Shown here: piece by piece, positions 10,106 to 19,547 of the stretch | Layout of the letters: every line of letters starts with the position of its first letter | How positions within the stretch are numbered: the first letter of the stretch is position 1 | From: Candidatus Kuenenia stuttgartensis | GTDB taxonomy: Bacteria; Planctomycetota; Planctomycetia; Planctomycetales; Planctomycetaceae | DNA: 64,000 nucleotides | Direction: 5' to 3' | NCBI GenBank assembly: GCA_945906725.1 | Contig: CAMDRI010000001.1 | Span: 17,789-81,788 of the forward strand | Program-made: the position numbers and the translations under genes | The notes under the pieces: generated by a model | The model's database searches: none | What the model was told of the DNA's origin: nothing | What the model saw: the letters and a program-made list of their open reading frames with translations, nothing else

Positions 10106-10702
10106 TTAGCTCGCCGCGAAGTGATTCAGATACGGCAATTTCGCCGCTGTCGTCGCGATGCCCGGTTTGTTGTCGAGCAGTTGGCCGAGGAAATCCCACT
10201 GGCCGGTCGTCAGTGACTGACGAGCGCTGTCGGCCATCGTCACTTTGACACAGATCGAGCCGGCGCGAACTTCGCCAGCCATGAGATCGACGGTGACGAC
10301 GAGCTTCGGATCGGCTTGGATCACTACGCCCAGCTTGTCGAGGTCCGCGCGCGAGGCACAGACGCACGGAATTCCCAGCGACGTGCAGTTCCCGAAAAAG
10401 ATTTCCGCGAACGACTCGGCAATGATCGCCTTGACGCCCCAGCGCAGCAGCGATTGCGGAGCGTGCTCACGAGACGATCCGCAACCGAAGTTGCGTCCGG
10501 CGACCAAAACGCTTGCCCCAGTGAATCGCGAATCGTCGAAAGGATGCCGCAAATCCTGCTTGCGATCGTCCTCGAAGGCGTGCTCGCCTAATCCATCGAA
10601 CGTCACGCAACGGAGATAACGGGCGGGAATGATCCGATCCGTATCAATGTCATCCAACAACAACGGCACGGCAGTGCCGGAAACAGTCTCAATGATTTGC
10701 AT
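10106..10702 (-). CDS. leuD: 3-isopropylmalate dehydratase small subunit
   Basis: [41 protein letters not shown]. Confidence 0.9.
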   Translation of the reverse strand: MQIIETVSGTAVPLLLDDIDTDRIIPARYLRCVTFDGLGEHAFEDDRKQDLRHPFDDSRFTGASVLVAGRNFGCGSSREHAPQSLLRWGVKAIIAESFAEIFFGNCTSLGIPCVCASRADLDKLGVVIQADPKLVVTVDLMAGEVRAGSICVKVTMADSARQSLTTGQWDFLGQLLDNKPGIATTAAKLPYLNHFAAS

Positions 10703-10856
10703 GATTCTCGTCGCGGATTTGTGGAAACAATCTCTCGACAGACGCGACAGCTTAGGTGCTTGCCGCTGAATCGCAAGCGGATTGCCGAACAGTTGCCTGT
10801 TTCGAGACGTCGGCATTACGTTTAGAATCCGGTCTCGCTTCGCCGACCCAGTGAGC

Positions 10857-12302
10857 ATGACGATGTCCGCGACTTGGCACGATCACCAACAGTCAGTCAT
10901 CCGCCCGCCGCGAGTCTCGCGGCGCGAGTGGCTGCGTGTCGGTGGACTAAGTTGGCTGGGACTGAACGAACTTCTGCTCCGCGGACTGCGTCATGAAGCG
11001 ACGGCCTTCGGAAACGACCAGACGAAGCCAGCCGGAAAAGCCAAGCGGTGCGTTTTCATCTTCCTCTTCGGCGGGCCGAGCCACATCGATTTGTGGGACA
11101 TGAAACCGCACGCGCCGGAAAACGTCCGCGGCATCTTTCAGCCTATCGCGACCTCGGCTGCCGGGATTCAACTTTCCGAACTGCTGCCGAATCTCGCTCA
11201 ACAGGCGGACAAGCTCTGTCTGCTGCGGGCGATGACTCACGGTGACCCAGTTCACGGGACCGCCTGCAGCCAAGTCATCACCGGCCGACCGCATCGCCGA
11301 CCCGGCACGACCGACACGCTCGCGCCGGACGATTGGCCCTCTCTCTCTGCAACCGTGATGCGCTACGGCAAAGCGGTCGGCGGGATGCCCTCGTCCGTCG
11401 TGCTGCCGTGGTACTTGATGTTCCCCAGTCAAGGAGCACGCATCGCCGGTCAGTCGGGGGGCCTGATGGGGGAGATGCACAACGCCTTTTTGATCGACGG
11501 CGATCCGAGCCGCGCCGACTTCTCCGTGCCCGGCATTCGGTTGCCCAGCGACGTCCCTGCCGCGCGACTGCTGCGCCGCGAGGGACTGCTCCGCGAAGTG
11601 GACGACGTGCGGCGAGTTCTCAACGAAGGCCCTCGCAGCCAACTGATTGGCGATCAATATCGGCAAGCCTTTTCGATGATCTCCGGCGAGCAAACCGCCG
11701 CCGCGTTCGATCTCGACCGTGAGCCGCCCGCAACTCGCGAACGCTACGGCCCGCACAAATTCGGACAGAGCCTGTTGCTCGCCCGGCGGCTCGTTGAGCG
11801 GGACGTGTCGCTCGTGACCATCAATTGGGACGACGAAACCCGCGACGAAAAGCAGTCTCCCTTCTGGGACACGCATCAGGACAACTTCAACCGGCTGAAG
11901 AAACTGGCTCCCGTTTTTGACCGAGCGTTCGCCGCGTTTCTGTTCGATCTGCACGAGCGCGGATTGCTCGACGACACGCTAGTCGTCGCGCTCGGCGAGT
12001 TCGGACGCTCGCCGAAGATCGGCCAGTTCACACAGAACGCCGCGACGGAGAAGACCGGCCGCGATCACTGGCCGCACGTCTTCACCGCGTTGGTCGCTGG
12101 CGGCGGCACTCCGCGCGGGCACATCTTCGGCGCGTCCGACCGGCTGGGGGCCTATGTCGCCGACAAACCCGTTTCCCCCGCCGACCTCGCCGCCACGATG
12201 CTCACACACCTCGGCGTTGATCCGAGCCAACGGTATCACGCTCCGCTGCTTGGCGAGTCGTTCCCAATCTGCACCGGGCATCCCATCCGCGATTGGAGCT
12301 GA
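10857..12302 (+). CDS. DUF1501 domain-containing protein (sulfatase-like superfamily)
   Basis: [67 protein letters not shown]. Confidence 0.9.
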   Translation: MTMSATWHDHQQSVIRPPRVSRREWLRVGGLSWLGLNELLLRGLRHEATAFGNDQTKPAGKAKRCVFIFLFGGPSHIDLWDMKPHAPENVRGIFQPIATSAAGIQLSELLPNLAQQADKLCLLRAMTHGDPVHGTACSQVITGRPHRRPGTTDTLAPDDWPSLSATVMRYGKAVGGMPSSVVLPWYLMFPSQGARIAGQSGGLMGEMHNAFLIDGDPSRADFSVPGIRLPSDVPAARLLRREGLLREVDDVRRVLNEGPRSQLIGDQYRQAFSMISGEQTAAAFDLDREPPATRERYGPHKFGQSLLLARRLVERDVSLVTINWDDETRDEKQSPFWDTHQDNFNRLKKLAPVFDRAFAAFLFDLHERGLLDDTLVVALGEFGRSPKIGQFTQNAATEKTGRDHWPHVFTALVAGGGTPRGHIFGASDRLGAYVADKPVSPADLAATMLTHLGVDPSQRYHAPLLGESFPICTGHPIRDWS

Positions 12303-12304
12303 TT

Positions 12305-13105
12305 GTGATTCGACTGCAAGAGGTCGTCACGTTTCTGCGCGAGTTCGCGCCGCCGGAACTCGCCGAAGATTGGGACAACGTCGGCCTGCTGATCGGCGAC
12401 CAGGCCGACGAAATTCAATCGGCCCTGACCTGCCTGACGTTGTCTCCGAACGTGGCCGATGAAGCGATTTCGCGCGGCGTGCAATTGATCGTCACGCACC
12501 ATCCGGTGCTATTCCGCCCCATTCAGCGTCTGACGGCTGAGACTTCCGAAGGCCGCATGCTGCTGTCACTCATTCGTGCCGGCATCTCGGTCTACAGCCC
12601 ACACACCAGCTACGACAGCGCCGCCGACGGCATCAACGCTCAACTGGCGAGGCTCTTCGACTTGCGAGACATCCAACCTTTGCGGCCCAAGCCCGCGCTC
12701 GCGACTGAGACACAGCTCGCCGGCTCAGGACGCTTCGGAACATTGCCAAACACAACGTCGCTTTGCAAATTGATCGATCGCATCAAACCCGCTCTGCGAG
12801 TCTCGACCGTGCAATTCGTCGGCAACTTGGATCGACCGATCATGAAGCTCGGCATCGCCTGCGGCGCGGCGGCGGAGTTCCTGCGCGACGCCGCCCAGCA
12901 CGGCTGCGAGGCGCTCCTAACCGGCGAGGCCCGCTTCCATTCGTGCCTCGAAGCCCAAGCTGCGAACATCGCCCTCATCCTGCCCGGCCACTTCGCCACT
13001 GAACGCCCCGCGATGGAACAACTCGCAAACGTGCTGCGATCGCGATTCGACGAGTTGGTCGTTCAAGCCAGTCAGAACGAATACGATCCGGTGAAATTCT
13101 GCTGA
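12305..13105 (+). CDS. Nif3-like dinuclear metal-centre hexameric protein
   Basis: PPELAEDWDNVGLLIGD, VTHHPVLFRP, SVYSPHTSYDSAADGINAQL, GEARFHSCLEAQ. Confidence 0.88.
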   Translation: MIRLQEVVTFLREFAPPELAEDWDNVGLLIGDQADEIQSALTCLTLSPNVADEAISRGVQLIVTHHPVLFRPIQRLTAETSEGRMLLSLIRAGISVYSPHTSYDSAADGINAQLARLFDLRDIQPLRPKPALATETQLAGSGRFGTLPNTTSLCKLIDRIKPALRVSTVQFVGNLDRPIMKLGIACGAAAEFLRDAAQHGCEALLTGEARFHSCLEAQAANIALILPGHFATERPAMEQLANVLRSRFDELVVQASQNEYDPVKFC

Positions 13106-13141
13106 TCTGAAATCTCAAATCTGAAAATTTAAATTCACGTC

Positions 13142-13555
13142 ATGCCCGAACGCACTCCCGCCACACTCTGGACGCGAGCGATGCGTCTTCGCTGTCCGCG
13201 CTGCGGTGAAGGCAAGCTCTTCGCCGGTTGGTTCGACATGCACGAGCGTTGCTCCACGTGCCACCTCAAGTACCAACGCGCCCCTGGCTATTTTCTCGGA
13301 TCAACGTACTTCAATTACGGCCAGACGACGGCGACGATGGCAGCCGCGTACCTAATCCTGCATTTCGGCTACGACGTCCCGAAGAATTGGATCGTCCCGC
13401 CGCTGGCCACCTATTGCGTGCTCTGGACGCTGTTCTGGTTCCGCTATGCCCGAGCGCTGTGGCTGGCGTTCGACTGCTTCTTCGATCCGACCGACTTCGA
13501 ATCGGATGACGGCACCGGCGACGAGTACCACAACTCAATGTCGCCGCAAGATTGA
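13142..13555 (+). CDS. DUF983 family membrane protein with zinc ribbon
   Basis: LRCPRCGEGKLFAGWFDMHERCSTCHLKYQRAPGYFLGSTYFNYG. Confidence 0.8.
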   Translation: MPERTPATLWTRAMRLRCPRCGEGKLFAGWFDMHERCSTCHLKYQRAPGYFLGSTYFNYGQTTATMAAAYLILHFGYDVPKNWIVPPLATYCVLWTLFWFRYARALWLAFDCFFDPTDFESDDGTGDEYHNSMSPQD

Positions 13556-13559
13556 GAAT

Positions 13560-13880
13560 TCATGCAGTCGCCGGCGACGCACCATCAGGCAATAGATTCA
13601 ACGAGTTTGCGTCGGCGGTGAATCCGCCGTACTGCCCCAACGCTTCGAGGGCCGCGTTCTCCCGGCGGCTCAACGAGTACACGCAGAACGCGACACCCCC
13701 CGCCAGGCTGAAGATCATCCCCATCATGAAGAGGATCGAATACATGTAGGCCCGCGGCAGCAACGAGTCCTGTTCGTTGGCAATCTTGCACATCGGACAC
13801 GCCTGAGCCGGCTGAGCCACCGGGCCGAACATCCCGATCCCCAAAACCAACGCGGCCAGCAACAACATTTTGCGAGTCAT
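13560..13880 (-). CDS. Small exported membrane protein with CPMC motif
   Basis: Signal peptide, ACPMCKIANEQDS, one TM segment; ends the cytochrome oxidase gene run. Confidence 0.65.
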   Translation of the reverse strand: MTRKMLLLAALVLGIGMFGPVAQPAQACPMCKIANEQDSLLPRAYMYSILFMMGMIFSLAGGVAFCVYSLSRRENAALEALGQYGGFTADANSLNLLPDGASPATA

Positions 13881-13917
13881 TTGGAATTCCTCTCGTCCCC
13901 TCGGAGCAGCACGCAGT

Positions 13918-14409
13918 TTACGAACTCTGCCAGTGATACGCCAAGAAGTAAATCATCACGCCCGTCACCGACACGTACACCCAAATTGGAAACGTCACCT
14001 TCGCGATTCGCCGATGCCCCGCCCAATTCGGAGGCTGCCCATGCCGCTCGGCCTTGTCCGCCGCCAGCCCCTTCCAAATGGTCAGCGGAGCGAGCACTGC
14101 CACAAAGAACGCCAAGAACACATGGCTGATCAGGATCGAATAATAAATCGGTCGAATCAGCCCGACTCCGACGAAGGCTTTGGAGCCGCTGCCGGTGTAG
14201 CTCTTGAGCACTCCGTGGTACACGAGATAGCAGACCAGAAACACCGCCGACACGGCAAACGCCGCCAGCATCGTCCGCTTGTGAGCGTCCCGCTGTCCGC
14301 GACGAATCAATCGCCAACCGAGCAGCAACAACACCGTCGCCAACCCATTCAGCGACGCATTGAGCGGCGGCAGCCACAGCACCCAGTCAGGAACGTCAGG
14401 CTTCGTCAT
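13918..14409 (-). CDS. DUF420 family membrane protein (CtaM-like)
   Basis: LPPLNASLNGLATVLLLLGWRLIRRGQRDAHKRTMLAAFAVSAVFLVCYLVYHG. Confidence 0.85.
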   Translation of the reverse strand: MTKPDVPDWVLWLPPLNASLNGLATVLLLLGWRLIRRGQRDAHKRTMLAAFAVSAVFLVCYLVYHGVLKSYTGSGSKAFVGVGLIRPIYYSILISHVFLAFFVAVLAPLTIWKGLAADKAERHGQPPNWAGHRRIAKVTFPIWVYVSVTGVMIYFLAYHWQSS

Positions 14410-15239
14410 TCGGACTTCGACCTTCCTTCGTCATTTGGTATTTCTTTCTTCGTCATTTTCCCCAACCGCTTCTTCAACTCGCGCCGCAACTGCGAAAACT
14501 CCGCCTCATCGGTCGAGAGCCACTTGCCCTGCACGACCCCGTGCTCATCGACCAGCAGCACGTTATTCGTGTGGATGAACTCGAAACCAGGTGCCCGCTG
14601 TTCGCCCTCCGCCTCTTGCACCGGCATCAGAAAGCTGCCATTGATCAGCCGATAGATTTTGTCCTTCTGGCCTGTCGGATCGGTGAGAAACAGCCAGCGA
14701 TCCGAATCGGCTTCGTAACCAGCGGCGTATTTGGAAAGCTGCTCTGGCTGATCTCGTTCGGGATCGACGGTAATCGTCACCAGCCGCAGATCGGTGTCCG
14801 CGAGGAACTCCTTCTGCAAGCGTTGCATCGCCGCCGAGACTTTCGCGCACGGCCCCGCGCAATTCGTGAAGATGAAACTCACGACCCACGGATGCCCTTC
14901 GAGGTCCGACTTGTGAACCACACGCCCACATCGCTCGGTCAGTTCAAAATCCGAGATGCCGGCGTCGCTCCATTTCATCTCAACCTTCAAGACTTTCGGC
15001 CGGCCGTCGCCGGAGTCTTCCTCCTCGATCGTGTCCTTCCCGCGAGCGAACGGATTCAAACCGGCGTTGTCCGAGTCTCCGCGACCGCGCATCCCAAATG
15101 CGACCCAAGCTCCGATCAATACAAAGCAAAACAATCCGTTGATCACGAAAAACCATCGCAGCGCGCTGGGTGGGCCACTCGGTTGCAGCGGCGCGTCATT
15201 TGCCGGCGTTGAGTTGTCCGTCGAAGAACTATCGGACAT
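14406..15239 (-). CDS. SCO1/SenC family copper chaperone
   Basis: SFIFTNCAGPCAKVSAAMQRLQKEF, VTITVDPERDQPEQL, FEFIHTNNVLLVDEHG. Canonical CxxxC read as NCAGPC. Confidence 0.85.
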   Translation of the reverse strand: MSDSSSTDNSTPANDAPLQPSGPPSALRWFFVINGLFCFVLIGAWVAFGMRGRGDSDNAGLNPFARGKDTIEEEDSGDGRPKVLKVEMKWSDAGISDFELTERCGRVVHKSDLEGHPWVVSFIFTNCAGPCAKVSAAMQRLQKEFLADTDLRLVTITVDPERDQPEQLSKYAAGYEADSDRWLFLTDPTGQKDKIYRLINGSFLMPVQEAEGEQRAPGFEFIHTNNVLLVDEHGVVQGKWLSTDEAEFSQLRRELKKRLGKMTKKEIPNDEGRSKSE

Positions 15240-16086
15240 TGATCACGCTCCTGCGGTGAGTCAGCCAGCAGGCCAGCGTCACCGTCAACACACAGAATCC
15301 ATACGTCGCCGCGAAACAGGTCCACAGACTCGGCAACGAACTGCTCGCCGAGACGTCAGCCAATGCCGGTGACATCAGCCGTCGCAGGCCAGCCACTCCG
15401 TAGGTCAACGGATTCAACCGCATCACCCACGACAACCAGCCCGACTCCGGAACGGGAAAGAACGAACCAGACAATAACCACATCGGCATCAGAAACACGC
15501 TCATCAAAGCATGAAACCCTTGCGTCGAATCGAGCGACCAAGCCATCGAATATCCCAGTGCCGTCAGTGCGAACGCCACCAACCCCAAGAAGCCGACCAT
15601 CGCCAGCCAACCGACTGGTGACAAGTGCCAACCCAGGCTCGGCCCCAATCCCACAAAATGCAACAGCGGCCCGATCACCAAAAACAACGCCGCCTGAATC
15701 AGTGCGAGCAATGTTCCGCCCGACAGTTTCCCCAAGACCAACGCTAATCGTGGCACCGGCGCTACGAGCACCCCCTGCAAGAACCCTTCGCGACGATCCT
15801 CGATGATCGATATCGTCGAAAAGATCGCCGTGAACAACACAATCATCACCGTCACGCCGGGAAAGAAATATTCCTGATAGCTCATCTCGCTGGGTGCCCA
15901 TTCCGGAGCCTGAAATGACCCGCGCAATCCGGCTCCGAACAGCACCCAGAAAATCAACGGCTGTCCCAATGCCCCGACGACGCGCGACCGCTGCCGAAAG
16001 AACCGCAGCAGCTCACGCCACGTCAACGTCCAGACTGGCAGCCAGAAGGCCAGAGATCGTCTGAAAGTTCGGTCAACCGATTCCAC
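15229..16086 (-). CDS. ABC-2 type transporter permease
   Basis: Six hydrophobic segments, EDRREGFLQGVLVAPVPRLALVLGKLSGG, MPMWLLSGSFFPV. Confidence 0.85.
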   Translation of the reverse strand: MESVDRTFRRSLAFWLPVWTLTWRELLRFFRQRSRVVGALGQPLIFWVLFGAGLRGSFQAPEWAPSEMSYQEYFFPGVTVMIVLFTAIFSTISIIEDRREGFLQGVLVAPVPRLALVLGKLSGGTLLALIQAALFLVIGPLLHFVGLGPSLGWHLSPVGWLAMVGFLGLVAFALTALGYSMAWSLDSTQGFHALMSVFLMPMWLLSGSFFPVPESGWLSWVMRLNPLTYGVAGLRRLMSPALADVSASSSLPSLWTCFAATYGFCVLTVTLACWLTHRRSVINVR

Positions 16087-16106
16087 AATGTTCCTCGACG
16101 ATTCAA

Positions 16107-16203
16107 AACCGGGTAACCGGATAACGGAGAATGAGGAACGAGCAACGAAGTGCTTGTCTTGTCATCCCCAATTCCTCATTCTCCGTTATCCAGTTACCCG
16201 GTT
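16107..16203. repeat. Inverted repeat, 32-bp arms, 33-bp spacer, 7-bp periodicity
   Basis: AACCGGGTAACCGGATAACGGAGAATGAGGAA ... TTCCTCATTCTCCGTTATCCAGTTACCCGGTT; one mismatch between arms. Confidence 0.9.
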
Positions 16204-17133
16204 CGTGTTTTCTGTTTCTTCCCAGAATCGGTGTCCTGTCTTCGCGATGAACACATCTTCTAGCGAAGGCTTGCCCAACGACACGGAAGTAATCTCGTTC
16301 GGAAACGCTTCGACAAGCTCGCGCAACAGTTCGTGTCCCTGAGCTCTCTCGATTCGCAGCGTCTGACCGAGTAGCTTGGGTTCGATCCCAAATCGCTCGG
16401 TGATCCTCTGCGATAATCTTGTCGGCTCGTCCGCAGAAATCGTCAGGCAATCACCGCCGATCTCAGCTCGCAACTCAGCGGGAGTTCCCAGCGCAACCAA
16501 CTGGCCGCGATCCAACAGGCCCAGCCGGTCGCACTTCTCGGCCTCTTCCATCAAATGTGTCGTGACCACAATCGTCACTCCGTTCTGACTGCGAAGCTGC
16601 TGTAAGTAGCGCCACAAATCATGCCGCGCGCCGGGATCGAGTCCCGTGCTCGGCTCATCCAGCAGCAGCAATTCCGGATCGTGTAGCATCCCCTTCGCGA
16701 TTTCCGCTCGTCGCTGCAGGCCGCCGGACAACGAATTGACCGAGGCGTGCATGCGATCGGTCAAACCCAGTCGAGCCAACCGATCGTCGATCCGCGTTGC
16801 TAATTCCAGGCCACGCAGTCCGTAAAGATGCCCCTGATGGACGAGGTTCTCCCGCACCGTCAATCGCCGATCCAAGCTGGGAGCTTGAAACGAGACTCCA
16901 ATTCGTTGCCGAATCGCGGCCGAGTTCGTCGCGACGTCTCGATCCAGCACGCTCACATGCCCCGACTGAACCGGCAGCAACGTCGAGAGCACTCGAAACA
17001 GCGTCGTCTTGCCGCCACCATTGGGTCCGAGCAATCCGAAGATTTCACCACGACGAATCTCGAACGTCACTCGGTTGAGCGCCAGTCGTTCGCCATAGGC
17101 ATGAGACAAGTCATCGACACGAATGGCGATCAT
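16186..17133 (-). CDS. ABC transporter ATP-binding protein
   Basis: Walker A GPNGGGKTT, LSGGLQRRAEIAKGM, LLLDEPSTGLDP. C-terminus overlaps the 16107-16203 inverted repeat. Confidence 0.9.
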   Translation of the reverse strand: MIAIRVDDLSHAYGERLALNRVTFEIRRGEIFGLLGPNGGGKTTLFRVLSTLLPVQSGHVSVLDRDVATNSAAIRQRIGVSFQAPSLDRRLTVRENLVHQGHLYGLRGLELATRIDDRLARLGLTDRMHASVNSLSGGLQRRAEIAKGMLHDPELLLLDEPSTGLDPGARHDLWRYLQQLRSQNGVTIVVTTHLMEEAEKCDRLGLLDRGQLVALGTPAELRAEIGGDCLTISADEPTRLSQRITERFGIEPKLLGQTLRIERAQGHELLRELVEAFPNEITSVSLGKPSLEDVFIAKTGHRFWEETENTNRVTG

Positions 17134-17154
17134 GGTGTGGGACAGCAACCGATC

Positions 17155-17529
17155 TTAGTCCACGGCGGCGGCCGATCCGTGATGCGCCGCCGCGCGGGCC
17201 TGGTGCTCCGCAAAATCATCGAGTTGCGGGACTTCTTGCGTGTAGTAGTGCTCGCCGATATCGGGCGTCAGAGCCAGCGGCAAACCCAGCGCGAGAATCG
17301 TCGTCGGCGCGAGCAGCACGTACTTCCAACCCCGCTCGAACTTCAAGTGCATGAACCACGCCATCACGCACAGCGCCTTGCACGTCGCCACCGAAAGCAC
17401 GGCGACCACTTTGACGCCCCAAGGCAACTCCACCACATCCGCCATGATCGAGATCAACGTAAAGACGCACAGCGCGCCGAAGATGACCGCGTACTTGGGA
17501 TGTTCGTGCTGGGAATGCTCGTCGTGCAT
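17155..17529 (-). CDS. Cytochrome c oxidase subunit IV
   Basis: 124 aa; HPKYAVIFGALCVFTLISI, MAWFMHLKFERGWKYVLL. Confidence 0.8.
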   Translation of the reverse strand: MHDEHSQHEHPKYAVIFGALCVFTLISIMADVVELPWGVKVVAVLSVATCKALCVMAWFMHLKFERGWKYVLLAPTTILALGLPLALTPDIGEHYYTQEVPQLDDFAEHQARAAAHHGSAAAVD

Positions 17530-17586
17530 GACTCAAAATCCTTGTCCGCCAGCGAAGGTGGGATAGACCATTTCAGATGTCAGATC

Positions 17587-18555
17587 TCAAACGATGTAGA
17601 GCAGCGGAAACAGGAAGATCCACACCAAATCGACGAAGTGCCAATACAAGCCGCTGTTCTCCAAGAAGTCATGCCAGCCTTCCAGGCTGGCCTGCTTCAG
17701 CAAAATCCAAAACAGAATCATGCCGATGATCACATGCAGCGCGTGGAAGCCGGTCATCAGGAAGTAGCACGACGCAAAAATGTTGCCGTACAGAATCGGA
17801 TGCGGCTCGTGGACCGACTTGAAGACGTAGCCCCATTGCTCGTTCGACTTCAGCCCGGCGAGCTGCGTTTCGACTTCATGCAGCGACAGGTCTTCACGCA
17901 GGATGCCTTGCTTCATCAGATCAAACTGTTTGAACATCTCGCTAAAGCCACGGAACTCATCGCCCGCTTTGCCTTCCGCCTGGCTGGCCGCTTCAGCCAA
18001 CAACGCTTTCAACTTCGTGGCATCGTTTTTCGGCTCCGGCAGTTTCTCGGCGGCTTTGGAGCTGACCGCTTTTGCGGCCAAGCGTTCCAGTCGATTCGCG
18101 ACTGCCGTTTCCGATTCTCGGAGCACTTTCGCTTTCGCCTGCTGATCGTTTTCTGCAATGTGGCCCGGCAGAATGTCGTGGTCGATCTTGCCGTAGTACT
18201 CGAACCCCTTGATGCCGAGAAACACAAAGGCCAACGCAAACGTCCACTGCAAAAACTTGCGAGCTTTGCCGAAATCGTGTGCGCCCATTGCCTCGTGTGC
18301 GACCACCACGAAGTAGCTCGAAAGAATCAGGACGAACGTGTTGACGCCGCCAGCCGCGACGCGGATGTGCGTCACATCGGGATCGGTCGGCCAGCCTTTC
18401 GACCCCATCCGCAGCACGATATAGGTGCCGATGAACGCCGTGAAGAACATAATCTCGGTGCCGAGGAACAGCCACATGCACAGCTTGGAATTGGGAATCG
18501 CCAACCCCATCTTGATGGGCGGAACCGCGTGACCGGCATTTGGTGTGTGCGACAT
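17587..18555 (-). CDS. Cytochrome c oxidase subunit III
   Basis: KLCMWLFLGTEIMFFTAFIGTYIVLR, MTGFHALHVIIGM, YWHFVDLVWIFLFPLLY; contains a hydrophilic internal insertion. Confidence 0.88.
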   Translation of the reverse strand: MSHTPNAGHAVPPIKMGLAIPNSKLCMWLFLGTEIMFFTAFIGTYIVLRMGSKGWPTDPDVTHIRVAAGGVNTFVLILSSYFVVVAHEAMGAHDFGKARKFLQWTFALAFVFLGIKGFEYYGKIDHDILPGHIAENDQQAKAKVLRESETAVANRLERLAAKAVSSKAAEKLPEPKNDATKLKALLAEAASQAEGKAGDEFRGFSEMFKQFDLMKQGILREDLSLHEVETQLAGLKSNEQWGYVFKSVHEPHPILYGNIFASCYFLMTGFHALHVIIGMILFWILLKQASLEGWHDFLENSGLYWHFVDLVWIFLFPLLYIV

Positions 18556-18611
18556 ATCTCTTTCCGAATTCTTCGTGCCACAGCTCTATGAGTCGTGGGC
18601 CTCGTGTCGAA

Positions 18612-19547
18612 CTAACTCAACAATCTCCAATGATCCCAAGTCAGCGCCAGCAACAGCACCGGCAGATACACCAACGAAAACCACAACAACTGGCGAGCAG
18701 TCTGCACCGACTCAACCAGCAGAAAGCGAACGGAAAACGCGACGTAACCCAAGCCGAGCACGACCGCGATCAGAGCAAACACATCCCCCGCGAGCGCCGC
18801 GTCCTCGAGCAACAAACTGACCGGAATCAACGCCAAGGCATAACCGACACACAACCAACCGGTGATTCGCGGAGCCGGCCGCGTCTGCGGCAGCATCCGC
18901 AGTCCGGCGGCAGCGTATTGCTCGCGATAGAGCCACGCGATTGCCAGGAAGTGCGGGAACTGCCAGACAAACAACGTCGCGAACAGCGCGAACGCGCCGG
19001 CGTCCAACTCACCCCCGGCCGCCACCCAGCCGAGCACCGGCGGCATCGCCCCAGGGATCGCTCCGATCGCAGTGCAAAACGAAGTGCGACGCTTCAACGG
19101 TGTGTAGACTGCGACGTACAACAACAACGTCACCGAAGCCAACACAGCCGTCAGTGCATTTACAAAGCAAATCAGCTCGATCGCGCCGACCAGCCACAGT
19201 CCGAGGCCAAACGCCAATACTTCGTGCGGCGACATTCGACCGCTCGGCAGCGGGCGATTCGCCGTCCGAGCCATCAACAGATCCGAGTCTCGTTCCAACC
19301 ACTGATTGAGCGCGCTGCAACTAATCGCGATCAAGCCAATCCCAAGCAGCGAATGCCCCAACGTGATTGCCGACCAGTCGCCGGTTGTCGCCAGCAGAAA
19401 GCCTAGAGCTACCGTGACCAAGCCCATCACCGCGATGCGCGGTTTGGTCAGTGCGAGGTAATCGCGCCAACGCGGGATGACATGCGTCTGCGACGACAGC
19501 GTCGCGCCGAGTTCCATCGTGCCTTGGGGGTCGAGGAGGACGCTCAT
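18612..19547 (-). CDS. ctaB: Protoheme IX farnesyltransferase (heme o synthase)
   Basis: YLALTKPRIAVMGLVTVALG, NQWLERDSDLLMARTANRPLPSGRM, UbiA fold. Confidence 0.88.
   Translation of the reverse strand: MSVLLDPQGTMELGATLSSQTHVIPRWRDYLALTKPRIAVMGLVTVALGFLLATTGDWSAITLGHSLLGIGLIAISCSALNQWLERDSDLLMARTANRPLPSGRMSPHEVLAFGLGLWLVGAIELICFVNALTAVLASVTLLLYVAVYTPLKRRTSFCTAIGAIPGAMPPVLGWVAAGGELDAGAFALFATLFVWQFPHFLAIAWLYREQYAAAGLRMLPQTRPAPRITGWLCVGYALALIPVSLLLEDAALAGDVFALIAVVLGLGYVAFSVRFLLVESVQTARQLLWFSLVYLPVLLLALTWDHWRLLS

Noticed and set aside
16828-18591. 587-aa plus-strand ORF
   Set aside because: Antisense to ABC ATPase, cox4 and cox3; composition (Arg/His/Gln-rich) typical of a shadow frame of high-GC genes.
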